Positions 40,259 through 46,043 of a stretch of DNA of 46,043 nucleotides are shown piece by piece. The notes under the pieces are model-generated. The model was given only the letters and a program-made list of their open reading frames with translations, was not told the DNA's origin and did no database searches. Source of the DNA: Alphaproteobacteria bacterium (GTDB taxonomy: Bacteria > Pseudomonadota > Alphaproteobacteria > SMXS01); the NCBI GenBank assembly GCA_028284945.1, contig JANQQJ010000022.1, positions 1 through 46,043 on the forward strand. Reading direction: 5' to 3'. Positions within the stretch are counted from its first letter, which is position 1. Every line of letters starts with the position of its first letter. A program made the translations under genes and the position numbers.

Positions 40259-40352
40259 TGGCGGAGACGGATGGGAATCGAACCCACCACACATATCGCT
40301 ATGTGTCACCGGCTTTGAAGGCCGTGGAAGCCACCAGACTCCATTCGTCTCC
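40259..40352 (-). tRNA. selC: tRNA-Sec (anticodon UCA)
   Basis: 94 bases including an encoded CCA. The acceptor GGAGACG pairs with CGTCTCC. The anticodon arm CGGC-CTTCAAA-GCCG places TCA in the loop, so it reads UGA. A long extra arm of seven pairs (ACACATA with TATGTGT) is diagnostic for selenocysteine tRNA, as are the lengthened D arm and the T arm GTGGG-TTCGATT-CCCAT. The eighth acceptor pair appears as A-C. It sits between the selenoprotein operon and selD, and is transcribed in the same direction as the operon. Confidence 0.95.
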
Positions 40353-40396
40353 CTCAGGTGGCGCCTTGTTTGAAGAGATCGTTCGCAAGCAAAGCC

Positions 40397-40407
40397 GGTC
40401 AAGTCAA
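40397..40407 (-). promoter_or_regulatory. possible -35 region for tRNA-Sec
   Basis: Minus-strand TTGACTTGACC, about 45-55 bases upstream of the tRNA 5' end, is the best -35-like element in the 125-base gap between tRNA-Sec and the divergent selD. No good -10 element stands out at the correct spacing, so this is tentative. Confidence 0.3.
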
Positions 40408-40477
40408 GGTGTCTGGACCGGAATCTGGCGATGCACTACAAAAATCAGGTCGTTAGACCACAAAGGAGTCATCGCGC

Positions 40478-41542
40478 ATGACGGATCGGGTGGATGTCCG
40501 CCTGACCCAGTTTGCCAAATCGGCTGGTTGAGCCGGCAAGCTAGGGCCAGAGGACCTGTCGCAAGTTTTGCGGCCGCTGAAATCGATGTTTCCGCAAGCG
40601 GACTTCCCGGATGTGCTGCGAGGCTTGAGCGCACCCGACGATGCCGCTGTGGTCAAACTCGATGACAAACAGGCGCTGGTCCTGACCGCTGATTTCTTCG
40701 CGCCCATCGTCGATGACCCGGTTGAATTCGGCGCGATTGCGGCCACCAACGCGCTGTCTGACATCTATGCCATGGGCGCGCGGCCTATTCTGGCAATCAA
40801 TCTGGCCGGGTTCCCGAAGGATATGGACCCGCAAATCCTGTCTGACATTCTGCGCGGTGGGGCCGACAAGGTGCTGGAGGCCGGGGCGGTCGTCGCGGGC
40901 GGCCACACGACCATTGATGAAGAACCGAAATATGGGCTTGCGGTCATCGGGCTCGTCGATCTGGACAAAATCTATCGTAATGAGGGCGCGCAGGCGGGCG
41001 ACCAGTTGCTGTTAACCAAACCGCTGGGGACCGGTGTGATCGCGACGGCGTTGAAGCGGGGCAAGGCGTCAGAGCCCTCCATCCGCGACGCCATCGCCAG
41101 CATGACGCGGTTGAGCAAGGTCGCTGTTGAGGTCTTGAAGGAGGCAGGTGGTGATGCAGTTCACGCTGTGACCGACATCACCGGCTTCTCGCTCGCCGGA
41201 CATGGCCATGAGATGGCGGCGCTGTCCGGCACGGCGCTCAACCTTCGCCTGGCTGACCTGCCGGTGCTGGAAGGCACTGAGGACTTGCTGGAACAGGGCA
41301 TCGGCTCAGGCGGCATGGACCGGAACCGCGACTATTACACCCAGTGGGTCAGCACCAAGGCCAATGCTGAATCGCCACGCCACCGGCTGATCTATGATCC
41401 GCAAACCTCCGGCGGGTTGCTGATCGCGGTCGGGCCGGAAGCGTTGGATGAGATATTGGCTGCCTTTGATGCGGCTGGCGAACCGGTCTGGCACATCGGC
41501 GAGGTTACTGAGGGTCCCGGCGGCTCGATAACGGTCGACTAG
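40478..41542 (+). CDS. selD: selenophosphate synthase, itself a selenoprotein (Sec18)
   Basis: 354 residues, starting at the ATG at 40478 (AGGAG upstream) and reading through an in-frame UGA at 40529-40531. The start is MTDRVDVRLTQFAKSAG-U-AGKLGP. Sec18 falls at the catalytic Cys17 of E. coli SelD, and K21 at Lys20. Downstream motifs are those of the PurM-like fold: DDAAVVKL, NALSDIYAMGARPI, GGHTTIDEEP, VTDITGFSLAGHGHEM and QTSGGLLIAV. It makes selenophosphate from selenide and ATP for SelA. A gene call beginning at TTG 40568 would remove the active site. Divergent from tRNA-Sec. Confidence 0.94.
40560..40572 (+). promoter_or_regulatory. candidate bacterial SECIS of selD
   Basis: CGCAA-GTT-TTGCG is a perfect 5-base-pair stem with a GUU triloop, the loop beginning 34 bases after the UGA, near the upper limit of the usual spacing. 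A nearer, weaker hairpin (AGGGCC-AGA-GGACCT, 40543-40557, one mismatch) is an alternative. Confidence 0.5.
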
Positions 41543-41579
41543 AAACGATTAGGAATCAGGCTGTGGATCATGGGCGGCG

Positions 41580-41912
41580 TTAGCGGCTGTCGTTGTCCCC
41601 TGCTGAACCGCCGTCACCATCGTCGTCGTTGCCAGCGCCACCCGCACCGCCACTCCCATAAATCAGGCCACCCTTGCCACCATGACCACTGTCACTGCCG
41701 TCGCCTCCAGCCCCGCCGCTGCCGTAGATCAGACCACCCTGGCCGCCGGCACCACTGTCGCCACCTTTGCCACCGTGACCGCCGGTGCCTTCCGATTCAT
41801 CGGTACTATCGGCGGACTTCGCCGTACTGGTGGCAGCATCGTCAGCTATTGCCGGTACGGCGACGACTGCGCCAATTATAAGTGTCGCCAAACCGAGAAA
41901 TTTCCGTTTCAT
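41580..41912 (-). CDS. secreted glycine-rich repeat protein
   Basis: 110 residues. A clear signal peptide (MKRKFLGLATLIIGAVVAVP, then AIA cleaved before DDAATS) is followed by a Ser/Asp/Thr stretch and a Gly-rich region. Two copies of a GHGGKGG-containing unit each lead to LIYGSGGAGG. The end is acidic (NDDDGDGGSAGDNDSR). It is probably exported and flexible; no enzyme motif is present. It lies opposite in direction between selD and selA. The Shine-Dalgarno AGGAG can pair with CTCCT just before the ATG (AGGAG-CGA-CTCCT), which may restrict translation. I do not recognise a named family. Confidence 0.7.
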   Translation of the reverse strand: MKRKFLGLATLIIGAVVAVPAIADDAATSTAKSADSTDESEGTGGHGGKGGDSGAGGQGGLIYGSGGAGGDGSDSGHGGKGGLIYGSGGAGGAGNDDDGDGGSAGDNDSR

Positions 41913-41992
41913 AGGAGTCGCTCCTCTTCCATGGGACTACCGTTAGGACTTGGATATAAGTTTCGACACTGGCTTACGCTATAGTCGCACGG

Positions 41993-43384
41993 ATGGATAA
42001 GAAACTCTTCAGGCAAATCCCTCAGGTTGGCGAGCTTGCGGCATCGCCGGCTTTGTCGCCGCTGCGTGATGGGTGGTCGCAGACTGAGATCGTTGGCGCG
42101 CTTCGAGCGCTGCTGGATAGTGTGCGTGCTGACCTGGGCAGTGGTGGGGCGCTGCCTGACTTTGCCTCCGACGGCTTTGTTGCTGACGTCGAAGCAGAGT
42201 TGCAGGCGAAAAAGCGGCTCAACCTACGGCGGGTCATTAACGGCACCGGGATCATCATCCATACCAATCTGGGCCGTGCGCCGTTGGCGCCGCAGGCCAT
42301 CGAAGCCATGCAGGACGTCGCGCAAGGCTATGCCAATATCGAATATGACCTTGAGGCCGGGAGGCGCGGCTCCCGTTACGACCATATTCGCGACCTTCTC
42401 TGCGAGCTGACCGGTGCGGAAGATGCGGTCGTGGTTAACAATTGCGCGGCAGCCGTGACGATTGCCATGGCGACTTTTGCCCGCGACCGGGAGGTTGTTG
42501 TCTCGCGTGGCGAACTGGTCGAAATCGGCGGGTCATTCCGGGTGCCCGATGTGATTTCCCAGAACGGCGCGCGGCTGCGTGAAGTCGGCACCACCAACAA
42601 GACGCATCTTGCCGATTACGAGCGAGCGATTGGCGGGGAAACGGCGGTGCTGCTGCGCACCCATACCAGCAATTACCGGCTGGTCGGGTTTACGGCCAAA
42701 CCGTCTTTGAACGAACTCGCCAATCTGGCCCACGCCAACGATCTCATTCTGGTCGAAGACTTGGGCAGCGGCACGCTTGTTGATCTGGCAGCTCATGGCA
42801 TCGGTGATGAACCGACCGTGTCGCACAGCATCCGGTCCGGCGTCGATTTGGTGACCTTCTCCGGTGACAAGTTGTTGGGCGGGCCCCAATGCGGCGTCCT
42901 GGTCGGCAAGGCCGACTTGATCGCCCAGGTCAGAAAGAACCCGTTGCTGCGGGCGATGCGGAGCGACAAGCTCTCACTGGCCGCGCTAGAGGCCACATTG
43001 CGGCTCTATCGCCCACCGCATGATCCACTTAACGACGTACCCGTGCTCCGCATGCTGACGGCATCCGCGGAGGATTTGGCCGAAAACGCAGGTGCGCTGG
43101 TTGCCGATCTTGGACAGGTTCCGGGCGTGTCTGCCCAAACCCTTCCGATTCCGTCAGAGGCAGGCGGTGGATCGCTGCCCGGCGTTCAACTGGACTCCAC
43201 GGGGATCGCGCTCAGCGTCGGCGACCTGACTGGCAAAGCGCTCATTGCGCGCCTGCGGGCCAACGAGCCTGCCATTATTGGCCGTATTGTTGACGATCAG
43301 GCGATCCTCGATGTGCGGACGCTGACGCCGGGCGATGTGGATGACATTGCCGCCGCGCTGATGGCGATCTCTGAAAGCGCATAG
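41993..43384 (+). CDS. selA: L-seryl-tRNA(Sec) selenium transferase
   Basis: 463 residues, a standard length. The PLP-dependent enzyme converts seryl-tRNA(Sec) to selenocysteyl-tRNA(Sec) using selenophosphate. Motifs: RRVINGTGIIIHTNLGRAPL, the AVVVNNCAAAVTIAM loop, VEDLGSGTLVDL, and the PLP lysine K293 in TFSGDKLLGGPQCG. The C-terminus IIGRIVDDQAILDVRTLTPG is typical. No good Shine-Dalgarno precedes the ATG; a TATAGT sequence at 41980-41985 is very close to it. Followed after 5 bases by selB. Confidence 0.96.
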   Translation: MDKKLFRQIPQVGELAASPALSPLRDGWSQTEIVGALRALLDSVRADLGSGGALPDFASDGFVADVEAELQAKKRLNLRRVINGTGIIIHTNLGRAPLAPQAIEAMQDVAQGYANIEYDLEAGRRGSRYDHIRDLLCELTGAEDAVVVNNCAAAVTIAMATFARDREVVVSRGELVEIGGSFRVPDVISQNGARLREVGTTNKTHLADYERAIGGETAVLLRTHTSNYRLVGFTAKPSLNELANLAHANDLILVEDLGSGTLVDLAAHGIGDEPTVSHSIRSGVDLVTFSGDKLLGGPQCGVLVGKADLIAQVRKNPLLRAMRSDKLSLAALEATLRLYRPPHDPLNDVPVLRMLTASAEDLAENAGALVADLGQVPGVSAQTLPIPSEAGGGSLPGVQLDSTGIALSVGDLTGKALIARLRANEPAIIGRIVDDQAILDVRTLTPGDVDDIAAALMAISESA

Positions 43385-43389
43385 ACCCG

Positions 43390-45120
43390 GTGCAGGACCA
43401 TCTTTCAGTTGGCGTGGTGGGCCATGTCGATCATGGCAAGACCACCTTGGTCAAGTCTTTGACCGGGACAGAGACGGACCGGCTTGCCGAAGAGCGCGAG
43501 CGGGGCCTGAGCATCGTGTTGGGCTTTGCTTTTCGTGAAACCGACAAGGGTGTGATCGATTTCATCGACGCGCCGGGGCATGCGGATTTTGTCCGCACCA
43601 TGATTTCCGGCGCGACGGGCATTGACGCCGCGCTGGTGGTGGTTGACGTCAATGAAGGGATCATGCCGCAAACCTGTGAGCATCTGCGGATTGTTTCGCT
43701 TTTGGGGATTTCACGGTTGGTCGTGGCGTTGACGAAGATCGATCTGGCGACGGATGGAGTCGTGGCGTCGGCAGAGGCGGCGCTAAGGACCTATTTGTCG
43801 AGCGTTGGCTTCAGTGATGTTGTCTTTGTGCCGGTCTGTGCGCTTTCGGGTCAGGGGGTCGACCGGCTGGTCGCTGCACTCGAACAGCTATTCCAGAAAG
43901 AAGCCGAACAGGCCCATGGCGATAAATTCTATTTGCCTTTTGACCGGGTCTTCACGGTGCGCGGCTTTGGCACCGTTGTAACGGGCACGTTGCGCGCGGG
44001 AACCATGAAGATTGGAGACGAGGGCCAGATTATCGGCACGAACGCGGCTGCCCGGGTGCGCCGGTTGGAGGTCCACGGTACCGAGGTGGATGTGGCAAAG
44101 CCCGGCCAACGGGTCGCGGCCAATCTGCGGGTCGATGGAGGCGTGACGCTGGAACGCGGTCAGGCGGTTGCGGCGCCCGGCTGGATCGAGCCGTCTGAAT
44201 GGTGGTCCGCGAGCCTCAATATGGCCGGCGACGTTGAGGTCAGCTTGAAGAATGGTAAGCCGGTTCGTCTGTTACATGGTACGCGCGAGGTGATCGCGAC
44301 GCTGCGGCTGCTGGACCGGGACATCGTCGCGCCGGGCGAACAGGCTAACGTCCAGTTTCATCTAAAACAGCCAGAGGGTGCCTGGGACCAGGAGCACTTC
44401 ATTGTCCGAACCATCTCACCTGTGGAAACCGTTGGCGGGGGCCGGTTTCTCGATACGGCCGCAACACGCATCAAACGTTACGACGAAAATGCAATCCGCA
44501 GGCTGGCATCAGGCGAGGCCGAGGATGACGGCGTCGACCCATCAGAAAGCATGATTGAGGCCGTGCAAGCCTATCACGCATCGCACCCCATGCGCGTCGG
44601 GATGCCGAGGCTTGAACTGGCGGACAAACTTGGTTTGGAGCGTCAGACCATGACCGATTTACTGGCGCGGTTGCAAGCTGCTGGACGGCTAATTGATCAT
44701 GGTGCGCAGATCAGTCTTGCAGACTTTGATCCGCTTGAATCGTTGGACGACCGGGAACGGGCTCGGGTCGAGGCGCTCGAAAGCCTCATTCGCGAAACCC
44801 CGTTGATGCCGCCGACGCTCGATGAGGTCGTCGCGCTGGACCGCCAAAACAAGGCAAGTGCCGAACTACTGATTGAAACGGGCAAGGTCGTCCCGCTGCA
44901 CGACTTTAAGCGCAAGAACCTGTTTCTGTTCCATGCCACGGACATTGAAGACGCCGTTGCGTCTTTGCGTCAGGCGTGGCCGCCGCCTGCCCGGTTTCGT
45001 CTGGGCGAGGCGCGCGAGCATCTCGGCGTGACCCGAAAGTTTCTCCAGCCGCTGCTTGAATATCTCGACAAGCAGAAGATCACGCAGCGGCGGGAGGATT
45101 TTCGGGAAATGCTATCCTAG
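43390..45120 (+). CDS. selB: selenocysteine-specific translation elongation factor
   Basis: 576 residues from GTG at 43390. GTPase motifs: G1 GHVDHGKT (11-18), G2 RGLSIVLGF, G3 DAPGH, G4 TKID. Translation-factor beta-barrels follow (FTVRGFGTVVTGTLRAG). The C-terminal third carries the winged-helix modules that bind the SECIS, including RFRLGEAREHLGVTRKFLQP and LLEYLDKQKITQRR. It delivers Sec-tRNA to UGA codons with an adjacent SECIS. The 5-base gap from selA implies one transcript. Confidence 0.95.
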   Translation: MQDHLSVGVVGHVDHGKTTLVKSLTGTETDRLAEERERGLSIVLGFAFRETDKGVIDFIDAPGHADFVRTMISGATGIDAALVVVDVNEGIMPQTCEHLRIVSLLGISRLVVALTKIDLATDGVVASAEAALRTYLSSVGFSDVVFVPVCALSGQGVDRLVAALEQLFQKEAEQAHGDKFYLPFDRVFTVRGFGTVVTGTLRAGTMKIGDEGQIIGTNAAARVRRLEVHGTEVDVAKPGQRVAANLRVDGGVTLERGQAVAAPGWIEPSEWWSASLNMAGDVEVSLKNGKPVRLLHGTREVIATLRLLDRDIVAPGEQANVQFHLKQPEGAWDQEHFIVRTISPVETVGGGRFLDTAATRIKRYDENAIRRLASGEAEDDGVDPSESMIEAVQAYHASHPMRVGMPRLELADKLGLERQTMTDLLARLQAAGRLIDHGAQISLADFDPLESLDDRERARVEALESLIRETPLMPPTLDEVVALDRQNKASAELLIETGKVVPLHDFKRKNLFLFHATDIEDAVASLRQAWPPPARFRLGEAREHLGVTRKFLQPLLEYLDKQKITQRREDFREMLS

Positions 45121-45143
45121 CGGTATGAAACCGGCTTTGGCGG

Positions 45144-46043
45144 CTAAACCCGTTCGATGACGATGGCCGGGGCCATGCCGCCAGCAGCACACATGGTCAC
45201 AAGGCCACGCTGCAGGTCGCGGCGTTCCAGTTCGTCGACCAGCGTGCCGATCAGGACAGAGCCGGTTGCACCGATGGGGTGACCCAGCGCGATAGACCCG
45301 CCATTGACGTTGACCTTGCTGCGATCGAGGTCGAGGTCGCGGATGAACTTCTCCGCAACCACGGCGAAGGCTTCATTGATTTCCCAAAGGTCTATGTCGT
45401 CTTTGGTCAGTCCGGCGCGCTCCAGCACCTTCTTGGCGGCTGGAACCGGTGCGTTCAGCATCAGGGTCGGGCAATCACCGACATTGGCATAGGCAGTGAT
45501 CTTGGCCCGTGCCTTCATGCCGTTCTTCGCGGCATAGTCCGGCGACGCCAGCAGGATTGCAGCGGACCCGTCCACAACGCCAGAGCTGTTGCCTGCGTGA
45601 TGCACATGGTTGAAGTCCAGATCGGTATATTTTTGCTGGATCAGCTTTCGGAACGTGGTGCCTTGCTCGTCCAGCTCATAGTCGGCCATGGCGTGGAACG
45701 AGGGCTTTAGGCCAGCCAGCGCTTCTGCTGTCGTTTGCGGGCGGGGGAACTCTTCCTTGTCGAGCGCCAATGATCCATCTTCGTTGTAGACCGGGACCAG
45801 GCTCTTGTCGAAACGCCCTTCATCGATAGCAGCCGCTGCTTTTTGCTGGCTTTCCAGCGCCAGCGAATCGACGGCGTCGCGGTCGATGCCTTCCAGCGTC
45901 GCAATCGCATCGGCGCACACACCCTGGTGCGACTGTGGGTGATGCGCGCGCAGGCGCATATTGCCCCGGTCCATCAGTGCCGGGCCGTCACTGCGCAGCG
46001 ATCCGGTATAGGACATCATTTCGGTGCCGCCGGCGATCACCAG
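45144..46043 (-). CDS. thiolase (acetyl-CoA acetyltransferase family), C-terminal part
   Basis: About 299 codons of a gene that enters from the right edge; the N-terminus with the nucleophilic Cys is outside the window. MIAGGTEMMSYTG is the family's central loop. INEAFAV, GGSIALGHPIGATG (catalytic His) and VTMCAAGGMAPA (catalytic Cys near the C-terminus) are all present. Thiolases cleave 3-ketoacyl-CoA or condense two acetyl-CoA; sequence alone does not decide between the degradative and biosynthetic types. Convergent with selB, with 23 bases between the stops. It is presumably not related to the selenium genes. Confidence 0.92.
   Translation of the reverse strand: MVIAGGTEMMSYTGSLRSDGPALMDRGNMRLRAHHPQSHQGVCADAIATLEGIDRDAVDSLALESQQKAAAAIDEGRFDKSLVPVYNEDGSLALDKEEFPRPQTTAEALAGLKPSFHAMADYELDEQGTTFRKLIQQKYTDLDFNHVHHAGNSSGVVDGSAAILLASPDYAAKNGMKARAKITAYANVGDCPTLMLNAPVPAAKKVLERAGLTKDDIDLWEINEAFAVVAEKFIRDLDLDRSKVNVNGGSIALGHPIGATGSVLIGTLVDELERRDLQRGLVTMCAAGGMAPAIVIERV

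Noticed and set aside
40129-40665. Plus-strand frame of 178 codons
   Set aside because: It runs across the tRNA-Sec gene and the selD start in another frame, with a composition typical of shadow frames.

Overview
The window comes from the chromosome of a Gram-negative, anoxygenic phototrophic bacterium, most probably an alphaproteobacterium. It encodes a peripheral light-harvesting complex (pucB, pucA, pucC) with a PpsR/CrtJ-type operator. Outer-membrane functions (two TonB-dependent receptors, TamA/TamB) and many catabolic oxidoreductases fit the same assignment. No rRNA, CRISPR array, insertion sequence or phage gene was seen. Genus cannot be read from the sequence.

Layout. (1) 1-3132, minus strand: a run of catabolic genes (dienelactone hydrolase, carotenoid oxygenase-family enzyme, VOC protein, deazaflavin-dependent reductase-like protein, start of an MBL-fold hydrolase). 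(2) 3310-7949, plus strand: class III CoA-transferase, SDR, an unlisted 63-residue membrane protein with an apparent AUU start, a desaturase/hydroxylase coupled to it, and a Rieske oxygenase. (3) 8037-15680: a TonB receptor, then SDR, GST and Tas-like aldo-keto reductase on the plus strand. After a palindromic repeat come an SDR and a YajO-like aldo-keto reductase on the minus strand. (4) 15758-24400: ABC-F ATPase, EthD-domain protein, and the tamA-tamB pair. (5) 24428-27738, minus strand: the puc cluster, in transcription order operator/promoter, pucB, pucA, a repeat protein with FG motifs, pucC, and a divergent peptide deformylase overlapping pucC. PucA carries Phe44-Leu45, the signature of blue-shifted B800-820 (LH3-type) antenna. 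(6) 27769-36250, minus strand: two more Rieske oxygenases, an NTF2-like protein, a five-PAS histidine kinase and a second TonB receptor. (7) 36733-45120: a selenocysteine island. (8) 45144-46043: the C-terminal part of a thiolase.

The selenocysteine island is the most striking part. It holds tRNA-Sec, selD, selA and selB, and three genes each interrupted by one in-frame UGA that reads as selenocysteine: selD itself (Sec18), a UGSC-family protein (Sec93) and a PrdB/GrdB-like protein (Sec153). The two non-SelD selenoproteins form an operon with a 530-residue protein that joins a thioredoxin-like domain (CPTC) to a large unassigned domain. Each of the three UGA codons is followed by a small hairpin with a GUU triloop, a plausible shared bacterial SECIS. 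Standard gene calling splits or truncates all three genes. The operon looks like a selenium-dependent redox system lacking the partners of clostridial glycine or proline reductase; its substrate is unknown.

The catabolic genes (three Rieske oxygenases, SDRs, aldo-keto reductases, GST, CoA-transferase, carotenoid oxygenase, two TonB receptors) suggest uptake and oxidative breakdown of hydrophobic ring-containing or terpenoid compounds, but no specific pathway can be assigned.
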